The notes: generated from the letters alone by a model not told the origin. A DNA stretch of 12,742 nucleotides from Methanomassiliicoccus sp. UBA345 (GCA_002504525.1 DATD01000007.1:17344-30085); one strand, 5' to 3'; shown: positions 1-6,624, counted from the stretch's first letter. Made by a program: numbers and translations.

Positions 1-58
1 ATGTTCCATTGCGGCAGAATAGCATCGAGCCAGCATGGGTTTTTCATACCACGCTAAC

Positions 59-67
59 TTTAAATAT
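59..67 (+). promoter_or_regulatory. Candidate archaeal TATA box for the ribosomal protein operon
   Basis: The sequence TTTAAATAT sits in a short AT-rich patch of an otherwise GC-rich window and fits the archaeal TBP-binding consensus (TTTAWATA-like). It is the only good match between the window start and the first gene. With the usual archaeal spacing of about 25 nt, transcription would start near 86-92, leaving a leader of roughly 200 nt before uL3. No clear purine-rich BRE is visible just upstream. The assignment rests on the motif and on its position ahead of a co-directional gene block. Confidence 0.6.
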
Positions 68-205
68 CATAACCATTATCGGACCCATACGCTGAACGCG
101 CTGAGGACGTTCGACCAGACGCCATGGGCAATGCTCTAGCATCCCAATTTCCCCTCTACTCCATTCTCGGAGGGCGGATAACGCGTCACGGTCGAAGGTG
201 CTGAC

Positions 206-233
206 CTCGAGCGATCGATATCGAGCGATCGAG
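206..233. repeat. 28-bp imperfect palindrome that is also a 12-nt direct repeat
   Basis: TCGAGCGATCGA occurs at 207-218 and again at 221-232, a 14-nt period. The whole block 206-233 is also an imperfect inverted repeat centred on 219/220: CTCGA pairs with TCGAG, CG with CG, and TCGA with TCGA. The two mismatches, 211/228 (G opposite A) and 214/225 (A opposite G), are symmetric. As DNA it resembles an operator for a dimeric regulator; as RNA it would be a hairpin with two G-A mismatches. Function is unknown. Confidence 0.5.
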
Positions 234-252
234 AAAATCACGCGTAGCACAA

Positions 253-287
253 AGAGAGTGGATTCTCTCCAGATGCGAGAGGGAGAA
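253..287 (+). promoter_or_regulatory. Possible translational switch: two mutually exclusive hairpins over the uL3 ribosome binding site
   Basis: The pyrimidine run TTCTCTC (263-269) can pair downstream with 281-287 (GGGAGAA; seven pairs including one G-U, loop 270-280), which would cover the uL3 Shine-Dalgarno GAGGGAG at 279-285. The same run can instead pair upstream: 253-258 (AGAGAG) with 263-268, six pairs including one G-U and a four-base loop, leaving the ribosome site free. The two folds cannot coexist. This is read from the sequence by eye; no folding energy was computed, and short purine/pyrimidine runs near a ribosome site can pair by chance. Confidence 0.35.
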
Positions 288-289
288 CC

Positions 290-1291
290 ATGCCAAACAA
301 AAGACGTCCACGGAAAGGCTCGAAAGCATATTCACCGCGCAAGAGAGCAGTAAGCCAGACTCCTAGACTAGACTCGTGGCCCGAGATCAGCGAAGGCCCT
401 AAGCTTCAGGGATTCGCCGGGTACAAGGCAGGGATGACCCATGCCTTCGTGGTCGATTTCAGACCCAAGAGCCTCACCACCGGCCAGGAGATCCAGATCC
501 CTGTCACCGTGCTGGAGGTCCCGCCCATGAAGGTGGCGGCTGTCAGGGTGTACGAGAGCACCCGGTACGGCCTGCGCACCGTCGGAGAGGTTTGGGCCGG
601 ATCGCTCAACAGCGAGCTGGGAAGGAAACTGCCCATCCCCAAGAACTATGATGCCGAGAAGGCCTGGAGCGAACTGACAAAGAGCGACATCGAAGATGTC
701 CGTATTCTCACGTACACTCAGCCCAGGATGATCACCGGCGTTCCCAAGAAGGTCCCCGACCTGATGGAGACGAGGGTCGGCGGCGGCACCATCGATGAGA
801 GGCTCGAGTACGCCAAGGCGCTGCTGGGCAAGGACATCACGGTCGCCGACTTCGTGAAGGACGGAGGCGTCGTCGATGTCTCCGCCATCACCAAGGGCAA
901 GGGATTCCAGGGCGCCGTCAAGAGATGGGGCATCAAGCTTCTGCACCACAAGAACTCCAAGCACCGCCGCATGGTCGGCAACTTGGGCCCCAAGAGGCCC
1001 GGGTATGTCAGGCCGACCGTGCCTCAGGCCGGTCAGGTCGGTTACCACCAGAGGACCGAGTTCAACAAGCGCGTCCTCAAGATCGGTGAGAAGGGAGAGG
1101 AGGTCACCCCCAAGGGCGGCTTCCTCAACTACGGCGAGGTCAGGAACAACTACGTGCTGATCCACGGCTCCGTGCCCGGACCCACCAAGAGGCTCATCCG
1201 CCTCAGGGACCCCGTCAGGCCGAGCGGCCCCGCACTGAAGGAAGCTCCGAACCTGGTCTATGTCTCCACCCAGTCCAAGCAGGGGGCCTGA
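290..1291 (+). CDS. rpl3: 50S ribosomal protein uL3 (L3)
   Basis: This large-subunit core protein has an extension that reaches toward the peptidyl-transferase centre. The 333-residue length is right for the archaeal/eukaryotic form, which is much longer than bacterial L3. An N-terminal stretch reads GFAGYKAGMTHAF. The conserved core GKGFQGAVKRWG lies at about 203-214 and includes the Trp of the so-called W-finger. The basic loop HKNSKHRR (220-227) and QAGQVGYHQRTEFNKR (246-261) follow, all typical of the family. The ATG is preceded by GAGGGAG at 279-285. It is the first gene of the transcript and directly follows the structured leader, so it is where leader-based control would act first. uL4 follows after 5 nt. 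Confidence 0.98.
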   Translation: MPNKRRPRKGSKAYSPRKRAVSQTPRLDSWPEISEGPKLQGFAGYKAGMTHAFVVDFRPKSLTTGQEIQIPVTVLEVPPMKVAAVRVYESTRYGLRTVGEVWAGSLNSELGRKLPIPKNYDAEKAWSELTKSDIEDVRILTYTQPRMITGVPKKVPDLMETRVGGGTIDERLEYAKALLGKDITVADFVKDGGVVDVSAITKGKGFQGAVKRWGIKLLHHKNSKHRRMVGNLGPKRPGYVRPTVPQAGQVGYHQRTEFNKRVLKIGEKGEEVTPKGGFLNYGEVRNNYVLIHGSVPGPTKRLIRLRDPVRPSGPALKEAPNLVYVSTQSKQGA

Positions 1292-1296
1292 AGATC

Positions 1297-2067
1297 ATGG
1301 CAAAGAACAGTGTCAATGTTTATTCTGTAAAAGGCGACGTTGTCAGGAGCGTCGAGCTGCCCTCCGCCTTCGAGGCGGAGTTCAGGCCCGACCTCATCCA
1401 CCGCGCCGTAGTGGCCGAGCAGGCCAACAAGCGCCAGGCCTATGGCCCCAGCCCCACCGCGGGTGTGAGGCACTCTGTCTCCCAGTGGGGAAAGGGCCGC
1501 GGCGTGTCCCGTGTCCAGAGGCTTTCTCAGGGCAGCAAGGCCGCCGAGTCGCCCAACAACGTGGGCGGCCGCCGCGCCTTCCCGCCCAAGCCAGAGAAGG
1601 ACTACTCCAAGAAGGTCAACAGGAAGGAGAGGCAGAAGGCAAGACTGTCCGCACTGGCCGCCATGGCCGATGTCGAGATCGTCCGCCAGCGCGGCCATCT
1701 CTTCGATGAGGGCATCACCACCCCGGTGATCGTGGAGGACGTGTTCGAGAGCCTGTCCACCACCGCCGAGGTCTACGAGGCCCTGGACATGATCGGCGTC
1801 TCCGCCGACTTGGGAAGGGCCAAGGACGGCCGCAAGATAAGGCCGGGAAGGGGCAAGATGCGTTCCCGCAGGCACAAGGGCAAGCGCTCCGTCCTGCTGG
1901 TCGTCTCCGCTCTGGAGGCTCCTCTGTTCAAGGGGGCCGGCAACCTGCCCGGCGTCGAGATCGTAAGCGCTGACGGACTTAACACCGGCAGGCTCGCCCC
2001 GGGCGGAATGCCCGGAAGGCTGGCGGTGTTCTCTGAGTCCGCCCTCAAGATGATAGGAGAGTGGTAA
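1297..2067 (+). CDS. rpl4: 50S ribosomal protein uL4 (L4, archaeal L1e/L4e type)
   Basis: uL4 is a large-subunit protein whose extended loop lines the constriction of the peptide exit tunnel together with uL22. The 256-residue product carries the conserved loop beginning AYGPSPTAGVRHSVSQWGKG at residue 48 and continuing through a basic, Gly/Arg-rich segment (GGRRAFPPKPEK) typical of archaeal and eukaryotic L4. The C-terminal half contains the family's KIRPGRGKMRSRRHK stretch. The start ATG lies 10 nt after an AGGGGG within the end of uL3. In E. coli the homologue represses its own S10 operon by binding the leader. That makes uL4 a natural candidate ligand for the leader upstream of uL3, but nothing in the sequence shows that it does so here. 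Confidence 0.98.
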   Translation: MAKNSVNVYSVKGDVVRSVELPSAFEAEFRPDLIHRAVVAEQANKRQAYGPSPTAGVRHSVSQWGKGRGVSRVQRLSQGSKAAESPNNVGGRRAFPPKPEKDYSKKVNRKERQKARLSALAAMADVEIVRQRGHLFDEGITTPVIVEDVFESLSTTAEVYEALDMIGVSADLGRAKDGRKIRPGRGKMRSRRHKGKRSVLLVVSALEAPLFKGAGNLPGVEIVSADGLNTGRLAPGGMPGRLAVFSESALKMIGEW

Positions 2068-2069
2068 GG

Positions 2070-2351
2070 ATGGCCAAGGATAACATCCTCATGCACCCCT
2101 ATGTCACTGAAAAGACAATGAACGGCATGACCGGCACCCCCACCCAGGACTTCAAGGACGGCAACCGCATCGAGTTCGTGGTCCTGAAGTCCGCGACCAA
2201 GAAGGACATCAAGGAGGCCTTCGAGGCATACTTCGAGGTAAAGGTCGACAAGGTCTGGACCAAGGTCACCAAGAATGGGAAGCGTGCCACTATACTGCTC
2301 GCCGAGGGATACTCGGCAGAGGACATCGGAATGAGAATCGGAGTGTTCTGA
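2070..2351 (+). CDS. rpl23: 50S ribosomal protein uL23 (L23)
   Basis: uL23 sits at the tunnel exit and forms the main docking site for SRP and the Sec translocon. The 93-residue product begins MAKDNILMHPYVTEKTMN, where HPYVTEK is the family's N-terminal signature. It has the central KDIKEAFEAYFEVKVDKVWT region and a C-terminal EDIGMRIGVF ending. A GTG at 2061 would add three residues and overlap uL4. I chose the ATG at 2070 because GGAGA at 2056-2060 is spaced 9 nt from it and the protein then starts as its relatives do. The TGA stop begins the Shine-Dalgarno of the next gene. Confidence 0.96.
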   Translation: MAKDNILMHPYVTEKTMNGMTGTPTQDFKDGNRIEFVVLKSATKKDIKEAFEAYFEVKVDKVWTKVTKNGKRATILLAEGYSAEDIGMRIGVF

Positions 2352-2360
2352 GGGGATACT

Positions 2361-3053
2361 ATGGGAAAACAACTCAGACAGCAGAGGCGTGGCAAGGGAA
2401 CGTCGGTATACCGCAGCCCTAGCCACAGGCACGTTGCAGACATCCGGTATCCCCGCCTCGATGCCACCAGCGGCACCATCGAGGACCTTGTGCACGCTCC
2501 CGGCCGGAGCGGCCCCCTGGCGAAGGTCGACTTCGCCGGCAGGAAGGTCTTCCTGATCGCCGCCGAGGGCATGATGGTAGGGGAAGACGTCAGCTACGGG
2601 GTCGCCGGGAGCATCGCTCCGGGCAATGTGGTCCCGATCAGCAGCGTCCCCGAAGGAACGTTCGTATACAATATCGAAGGACAGCCCGGCGACGGCGGCA
2701 AGTTCGTGCGCACCGCCGGAACGTCCGCCACCGTGGTCAGCAGGGGCGACAAGGTCGTGTTGCTAATGCCCAGCGGCTCATTCAAGTCGTTCGACCCCCG
2801 CTGCGCTGCCTCCGTCGGCGTCGTTGCCGGGGGCGGCATGAAGGAGAAGCCGTTCGGTAAGGCCGGCAACAAGGTCCACGCCTACCGCAGCAAGAGCAAG
2901 GCCACCTTCAAGGTGAAGGGTCTGGCCATGAACGCGGTCGATCACCCCCACGGCGGTGGAGGACACCCGCATGTGGGTAAGCCCAGCACCGTTAGCAGGA
3001 ATGCACCGCCAGGACGTAAGGTCGGTCGTCTATCCCCCAAGCGGAGGAAGTGA
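2361..3053 (+). CDS. rpl2: 50S ribosomal protein uL2 (L2)
   Basis: uL2 binds 23S rRNA domain IV and is needed for subunit joining and peptidyl-transferase activity. The 230-residue product shows the archaeal N-terminus (GKQLRQQRRGKGTSVYR), the double beta-barrel RNA-binding core, and the hallmark C-terminal motif HPHGGGGHPH at residues 195-204 followed by VGKPSTVSRNAPPGRKVG. The fourth Gly stands where many relatives have Glu, within the natural range of a variable site. The start is preceded by GAGGGGAT (2350-2357), which includes the last two bases of the uL23 stop. uS19 follows after 4 nt. Confidence 0.98.
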   Translation: MGKQLRQQRRGKGTSVYRSPSHRHVADIRYPRLDATSGTIEDLVHAPGRSGPLAKVDFAGRKVFLIAAEGMMVGEDVSYGVAGSIAPGNVVPISSVPEGTFVYNIEGQPGDGGKFVRTAGTSATVVSRGDKVVLLMPSGSFKSFDPRCAASVGVVAGGGMKEKPFGKAGNKVHAYRSKSKATFKVKGLAMNAVDHPHGGGGHPHVGKPSTVSRNAPPGRKVGRLSPKRRK

Positions 3054-3057
3054 TTAA

Positions 3058-3519
3058 ATGGCAAAGGAAAAGGTAGGCAGCCAGAAAGCCGCGCGCAGGA
3101 AGCAGCGCAAGAAGAAGGGCGGCATCACCGCGAAGAGGAAGAAGGAGTTCACCTTCCGTGGATACACCATGGAAGAGCTCCTGGAGATGCCCTTCGACGA
3201 GATGGTGCTGCTGCTCCCCTCCAGGGCCAGGAGGACCCTCTCCCGGGGTATGAACGAGGACCAGAGGATCGCGTATAACGTCCTGAAGAACGAGGACCGC
3301 GAGGTCACCAGGACCCACCGCCGCGATGTGCCCATCGTCCCGCAGTTCGTCGGGAAGAGAGTGTCCGTGTACAACGGGAAAGAGTTCATCGAATTCGAGA
3401 TCAAGCCCGAGATGATCGGGCACTTCACCGGCGAGTTCGCGATGACCCGCGGCGAAGTGAAGCACTCCGGACCGGGTGTCGGTGCCACCAGAGGCTCCAA
3501 GTTCCTGCCGCTGAAGTGA
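3058..3519 (+). CDS. rps19: 30S ribosomal protein uS19 (S19)
   Basis: uS19 lies in the head of the small subunit, close to the A-site tRNA and the bridge to the large subunit. At 153 residues it is of archaeal/eukaryotic size, with a strongly basic N-terminal extension (residues 1-35, rich in Lys and Arg) that bacterial S19 lacks. The C-terminus GHFTGEFAMTRGEVKHSGPG, followed by VGATRGSKFLPLK, is the family signature. A GGAGG at 3043-3047 within the end of uL2 serves the ATG. The TGA stop overlaps the GAGGTGA ribosome site of uL22. Confidence 0.98.
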   Translation: MAKEKVGSQKAARRKQRKKKGGITAKRKKEFTFRGYTMEELLEMPFDEMVLLLPSRARRTLSRGMNEDQRIAYNVLKNEDREVTRTHRRDVPIVPQFVGKRVSVYNGKEFIEFEIKPEMIGHFTGEFAMTRGEVKHSGPGVGATRGSKFLPLK

Positions 3520-3530
3520 GGTGAACACAC

Positions 3531-3977
3531 ATGGCTGGATACACACAATATTCGGATCCGGACACCACCGCTCGGGCCATCGGCAAGGAGATGCCCATCT
3601 CCCCCAAGAACTCCCGCGAGGTGTGCAGGATGGTGCGCGGCAAGAAGGTCGATGTCGCCATCCGCATGCTGCAGGAGGTCGCCGAGCTCAAGAGGCCCGT
3701 GCAGTTCGCCCGCAACAACGCTGGCGTAGCGCACAAGAAGGGGGTCGGCCCCGGGCGCTTCCCCGAGAAGTCCGCCAAGGCCATCCTTAGGGTCATCGAG
3801 AGCGCCAGGCACAACGCCGAGTACAAGGGCCTTGACGCTGAGAACCTGCGGATCAAGGTCATCACCGCCAACCTCGGCCGGACCACCCCTGGATACATGC
3901 CCCGCGCCTACGGACGGAGCACCCAGTGGAATCAGCAGACCGTCAACATCGAGGTCATCCTGGAGGAGGTGCAGTAA
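3531..3977 (+). CDS. rpl22: 50S ribosomal protein uL22 (L22)
   Basis: uL22 contacts all 23S rRNA domains and its long beta-hairpin lines the exit tunnel opposite uL4. The product is 148 residues, with the archaeal N-terminus SPKNSREVCRMVRGKKVD (residues 24-41) and the hairpin tip GRTTPGYMPRAYGRS at about 116-130, then the closing strand. A near-perfect ribosome site GAGGTGA (3518-3524) precedes the ATG by 6 nt. An overlapping frame opens at 3521 but has no family resemblance. The TAA stop shares its last base with the uS3 ATG (TAATG), so uS3 translation is probably coupled to uL22. Confidence 0.98.
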   Translation: MAGYTQYSDPDTTARAIGKEMPISPKNSREVCRMVRGKKVDVAIRMLQEVAELKRPVQFARNNAGVAHKKGVGPGRFPEKSAKAILRVIESARHNAEYKGLDAENLRIKVITANLGRTTPGYMPRAYGRSTQWNQQTVNIEVILEEVQ

Positions 3978-4735
3978 TGGCAAACGAGAGGAAGTTCATA
4001 GCAGAGAACGTCCGCCGGGTCCTCCTCAAGGAGTACCTCATGAAGGAGGTCAGCAGGGCCGGCTTCGGCGGTTTGGATGTGCAGAGGACCCCCATGGGGA
4101 CGAGGGTGACGCTGGTCACCGAGCGCCCCGGGATCGTCATCGGACGCCGCGGCGCGGCCATCAAGAACCTGACCCGGGCGATCGAGGAGGACTTCAAGTT
4201 CGACAACCCCCAGGTGGAGGTCCAGGAGGTAGAGAGCCCCAACCTCAACGCCCAGATCATGGCCGAGAAGCTGGCCTTCGCTCTGGAGAGAGGCTGGCAC
4301 TTCCGCCGGGCCGGGCACTCCACCCTGCGCAGGGTCATGGAGTCCGGCGCCCGCGGCTGCCACATCATCATCGCCGGCAAGCTGACCGGCCAGAGGCACC
4401 GCACCGAGAAGTTCAAGGACGGCTACATCAAGTTCTGCGGCGAGACCAAGCTCACCAACATGGACCGTGGCTATGCCGTCGCCAAGCTCAAGCCGGGCGT
4501 CATCGGCGTCACCGTGGAGATCATGCACCCCGACGCCAAGCTGCCCGACGAGGTAGATGTTGCCATTCCCGCAGAGGCGGCCGAGAAGTTCCCCGACCTT
4601 GCTGAACTCATCAACAAGAAGGAGGCGCCCATCGTTGCCGTCGAAGTGAGGGAGAAGGCCGAGGAATCGGCTGAGGCAGAAGAGCCGGAAGAGCCCGTTG
4701 AGGCGTCCTCCGGCGCGGAGGAGGGTGAGCAGTAA
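3977..4735 (+). CDS. rps3: 30S ribosomal protein uS3 (S3)
   Basis: uS3 is at the mRNA entry channel of the small-subunit head and contributes to mRNA helicase activity. The product is 252 residues. A type II KH domain occupies roughly residues 17-95 with the nucleic-acid-binding GRRG loop at 56-59 (PGIVIGRRGAAIK). The S3 C-terminal domain follows. Residues 225-252 form a strongly acidic, low-complexity tail rich in Glu, Ala, Ser and Pro. The frame is open further upstream to 3926, but that part lies inside uL22. I start at 3977 because GGAGGTG (3965-3971) precedes it by 5 nt and MANERKFIAENVRR matches relatives. It overlaps both neighbours by 1 nt. Confidence 0.97.
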   Translation: MANERKFIAENVRRVLLKEYLMKEVSRAGFGGLDVQRTPMGTRVTLVTERPGIVIGRRGAAIKNLTRAIEEDFKFDNPQVEVQEVESPNLNAQIMAEKLAFALERGWHFRRAGHSTLRRVMESGARGCHIIIAGKLTGQRHRTEKFKDGYIKFCGETKLTNMDRGYAVAKLKPGVIGVTVEIMHPDAKLPDEVDVAIPAEAAEKFPDLAELINKKEAPIVAVEVREKAEESAEAEEPEEPVEASSGAEEGEQ

Positions 4736-4938
4736 TGGCCCTCCTGCGCTCTGAGGAGATCCGGAAGATGTCCGTCGAGGACAGGAACAAGAAGCTCCGC
4801 GAGCTCCGCGACGAGCTCATGCATGAGAGGGGTGCGGCCGCCATGGGCGGTGCGCCCGTCAACCCCGGGAAGATCAGGGCCCTCAGGTCCAGCATCGCTC
4901 GGATCGTGACCATCCAGAGGGAGGTGGAGAAGCACTAA
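4735..4938 (+). CDS. rpl29: 50S ribosomal protein uL29 (L29)
   Basis: uL29 is a small helical hairpin protein next to uL23 at the tunnel exit, part of the docking platform for SRP and SecY. The 67-residue product has the usual length and pattern: an N-terminal helix (EEIRKMSVEDRNKKLRELRD), the loop MGGAPVNPGKIRALRSSIARI containing the family's N-P-x-x-I/L-R core, and a final helix. The ATG overlaps the uS3 stop by 1 nt and is preceded by GAGGGTGA (4721-4728) inside the uS3 tail codons. It also overlaps aIF1 by 1 nt. Confidence 0.96.
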   Translation: MALLRSEEIRKMSVEDRNKKLRELRDELMHERGAAAMGGAPVNPGKIRALRSSIARIVTIQREVEKH

Positions 4939-5237
4939 TGGCTGAGATTTGTCCGGTATGTGGACTACCCCAAGAGCTGTGCATGTGCGAAGAGATCGCA
5001 CGTGAGCAACAGACCGTCCGTATTAGCACTGATAGCCGGCGCTACGGCAAGATCGTCACCGTCGTTGAAGGGATCGATGAGAACGACATCGACATGGATG
5101 ACCTTGCCAAGAAGCTCAAGAGCAAATGTGCTGCCGGAGGTACGGCCAAGAAGGGCCGCATCGAGCTTCAGGGCGACCACAAGAAGAAGGTCAAAGAGGC
5201 CCTCGAGCAGATGGGCTTCAAGACGGACGTCAGATGA
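4938..5237 (+). CDS. Translation initiation factor aIF1 (SUI1 family)
   Basis: aIF1 binds the small subunit near the P site and guards accuracy of start-codon selection. The 99-residue product has the archaeal N-terminal Cys cluster CPVCGLPQELCMC (Cys 5, 8, 15 and 17), probably metal-binding, followed by the SUI1 fold with the basic loop CAAGGTAKKGRIELQGDH, the part that contacts rRNA in relatives. The position between uL29 and the RNase P subunit is the common euryarchaeal arrangement. GGGAGGTGGAG (4919-4929) in the end of uL29 supports the start. The last codons overlap the next ATG (ATGA), so the two genes are probably translationally coupled. Confidence 0.96.
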   Translation: MAEICPVCGLPQELCMCEEIAREQQTVRISTDSRRYGKIVTVVEGIDENDIDMDDLAKKLKSKCAAGGTAKKGRIELQGDHKKKVKEALEQMGFKTDVR

Positions 5238-5497
5238 GCAGGGTACGAAAGAGGGATGTCATGAGATCGGAACTCATAGGTCTGGATGTGGAGGTCAGGT
5301 CGTCTGGCCAGGGCGCCTTCGAAGGCACCGTGGTGGACGAGACCAAGAATACCTTCACCATAAGGCGGCAGGACCGCGAGGTCGTGGTGCCGAAGGACCA
5401 CAGCGAGTTCCAGTTCACATACCAGGGCGAAAAGGTTCTCCTCCAAGGATCGGAGATCCAGTTCCGACCTGAAGATCGAATCAAGAAAATTAGGTGA
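5234..5497 (+). CDS. rnp1: Ribonuclease P protein component 1 (Rpp29/Pop4 family)
   Basis: This is a protein subunit of archaeal RNase P, which removes 5' leaders from pre-tRNA. The product is 87 residues with the Sm-like barrel of the family: ELIGLDVEVRSSGQGAFEGT, VVDETKNTFTIRR, then DREVVVPKDHSEFQFTYQGEKVLLQGSEIQFRPEDRIKKI. The ATG at 5234 overlaps the aIF1 stop by 4 nt. A second ATG at 5261 (MRSELIGL) has a purine-rich GAGGGA at 5251-5256 in front and gives 78 residues, so it is a real alternative; the core domain is complete either way. Frame extensions upstream of 5234 lie inside aIF1. Confidence 0.93.
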   Translation: MSRVRKRDVMRSELIGLDVEVRSSGQGAFEGTVVDETKNTFTIRRQDREVVVPKDHSEFQFTYQGEKVLLQGSEIQFRPEDRIKKIR

Positions 5498-5502
5498 TCC
5501 CA

Positions 5503-5832
5503 ATGGCTAACGAAGTCAAGGATATCGGAATCGATGTCAAGGTTCCTGAAACCACCTGCACCGACAAGTACTGCCCCTTCCACGGGGAGCTTGCGGTCCG
5601 GGGTCAGATCATCGAGGGGGTTGTAGTCTCCACCAAGATGGACAAGACCGCAGTGGTCGAGAGGAACTATCTGAACTATCAACAGAAGTACGAGAGATAC
5701 GAGAAGAGGACGAGCCGCTACTCGGCGCACAACCCTCCGTGCATGGAGGTCAAGGCCGGCGACCATGTGAAGATCATGGAATGCCGCCCGCTGAGCAAGA
5801 CCGTCTCCTTCGTTATCGTAGATAAGAGGTGA
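5503..5832 (+). CDS. rps17: 30S ribosomal protein uS17 (S17)
   Basis: uS17 is a primary 16S rRNA-binding protein of the small-subunit body. The 109-residue product has the archaeal N-terminal extension with CTDKYCPFHG (Cys 19, Cys 24, His 27), then the OB-fold core GQIIEGVVVSTKMDKTAVVE and the C-terminal AGDHVKIMECRPLSKTVSFV signature. A GTG at 5494 would add three residues. I chose the ATG at 5503 because AGGTGAT (5492-5498) is spaced 4 nt from it, and this ribosome site contains the Rnp1 stop codon. Confidence 0.97.
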   Translation: MANEVKDIGIDVKVPETTCTDKYCPFHGELAVRGQIIEGVVVSTKMDKTAVVERNYLNYQQKYERYEKRTSRYSAHNPPCMEVKAGDHVKIMECRPLSKTVSFVIVDKR

Positions 5833-5837
5833 AGGTG

Positions 5838-6236
5838 ATGAAGGGAATCGCAGGGAACCAAACGCGCGGGGTCTGCAACGGCTCCACGCTCAATGTCGTC
5901 GACAACACCGGCGCCAAGACGATCCAGATCATCACCGTCCCCGGTTATCACGGGACCGCTCGCAGGGTCCCCTCGGCCGGCGTCGGCGACATCGTCATCG
6001 CGTCGGTCAAGAAGGGCACTCCAGAGATGAGAAGGCAGATAGTCCACGCTGTCGTGGTCCGTCAGCGCCGCCCGTTCAGGCGCGCCGACGGCGTGATGGT
6101 GATGTTCGAGGACAACGCTGCGGTCATCACCTCCGAGACGGGCGAGACCAAGGGAACGGACATAAAGGGTGCCGTGGCCAGGGAGGCCGCCGAGAGGTGG
6201 CCCCGCATAGCCGCAACGGCATCCATCATCGTCTGA
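5838..6236 (+). CDS. rpl14: 50S ribosomal protein uL14 (L14)
   Basis: uL14 lies at the subunit interface and forms an inter-subunit bridge. The product is 132 residues, the standard archaeal length, with LNVVDNTGAKTIQIITVPGY near the N-terminus and RRPFRRADGVMVMFEDNAAV (78-97) matching the L14 signature. The C-terminus WPRIAATASIIV is as expected. An in-frame GTG at 5829 adds three residues inside uS17; the ATG at 5838 is preferred because GAGGTGA (5826-5832) sits 5 nt away and the family starts there. Confidence 0.97.
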   Translation: MKGIAGNQTRGVCNGSTLNVVDNTGAKTIQIITVPGYHGTARRVPSAGVGDIVIASVKKGTPEMRRQIVHAVVVRQRRPFRRADGVMVMFEDNAAVITSETGETKGTDIKGAVAREAAERWPRIAATASIIV

Positions 6237-6246
6237 GGTGAATAGA

Positions 6247-6624
6247 ATGGTAGACAGCAAGAAGGCAAGAAAGCAGAGGAAGGCGCTGTACAACGCGCCC
6301 AACCATGTCCGTAGCGCCATGGTATCCTCCCACCTCGACGACCCGCTGCGCAAGGAGTACAAGCTGCGCGCGGTCCGTGTGGTCAAGGGCGACACCGTCA
6401 AGATCATGCGCGGGGATGAAGAGGTCCTCGGGCTCGAGGGCAAGGTCCAGGAAGTGCAGACCAAGACCGGGCGCATCATAGTGGAAGGCGTGACCATCGC
6501 CAAGGCCGATGGCACCCAGACCGCGCGCCCCGTGCACTCCTCCAAGGTCATGATCACCAAGCTTGACCTTACCGACGCCCGTCGCAAGGAGAAGCTCACC
6601 AAGGCCAAGGAGGTTTCACAATGA
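6247..6624 (+). CDS. rpl24: 50S ribosomal protein uL24 (L24, archaeal L26e type)
   Basis: uL24 is an assembly-initiating large-subunit protein near the tunnel exit. The 125-residue product has the archaeal N-terminal region (KKARKQRKALYNAPNHVRS) and a KOW RNA-binding motif starting VVKGDTVKIMRGDEEVLGLEG, followed by GRIIVEGVTIAKADGTQTARP and VHSSKVMITKL. The GTG at 6238 is less likely than the ATG at 6247, which has a perfect GAGGTGA (6235-6241) 5 nt in front; that ribosome site contains part of the uL14 stop. The gene's end overlaps eS4 by 4 nt. Confidence 0.96.
   Translation: MVDSKKARKQRKALYNAPNHVRSAMVSSHLDDPLRKEYKLRAVRVVKGDTVKIMRGDEEVLGLEGKVQEVQTKTGRIIVEGVTIAKADGTQTARPVHSSKVMITKLDLTDARRKEKLTKAKEVSQ

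Larger units (their letters stand above)
89..289 (+). promoter_or_regulatory. Apparent long 5' leader of the operon, with several possible hairpins
   Basis: This stretch between the inferred transcription start and the uL3 ATG has no convincing coding sequence. By eye it can form hairpins at 93-113 (GAACG/CGTTC with a terminal wobble), 125-146 (TGGG, two-base bulge CA, ATGC, loop TCTA, GCAT, CCCA) and 152-174 (CCCTC/GAGGG, or alternatively CTCC 159-162 with GGAG 169-172). These are followed by the 206-233 palindrome and the 253-287 switch-like element. Many archaeal transcripts have short leaders, so a 200-nt leader on this operon suggests regulation. The transcription start is inferred, not seen. 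Confidence 0.4.

Noticed and set aside
38..46. Short T run (TTTTT) near the left edge as a terminator of an upstream gene
   Set aside because: Five T residues are below what I would call a reliable archaeal terminator and no upstream gene is visible in the window.
44..250. Minus-strand open frame over the promoter and leader
   Set aside because: No recognisable domain and no good ribosome site; it covers the TATA box and the repeats of the leader. An open frame of 68 codons is expected by chance.
198..353. Possible upstream open reading frame of 51 codons starting with GTG and overlapping the uL3 start out of frame
   Set aside because: No well-spaced Shine-Dalgarno precedes the GTG and the peptide resembles nothing I know. 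It could be a regulatory uORF but there is nothing positive to support it.
3832..4605. Long plus-strand frame overlapping uL22 and uS3, rich in Arg, Gly, Pro and His
   Set aside because: It is out of frame with two well-identified genes, and its composition is typical of a frame-shifted reading of GC-rich code.
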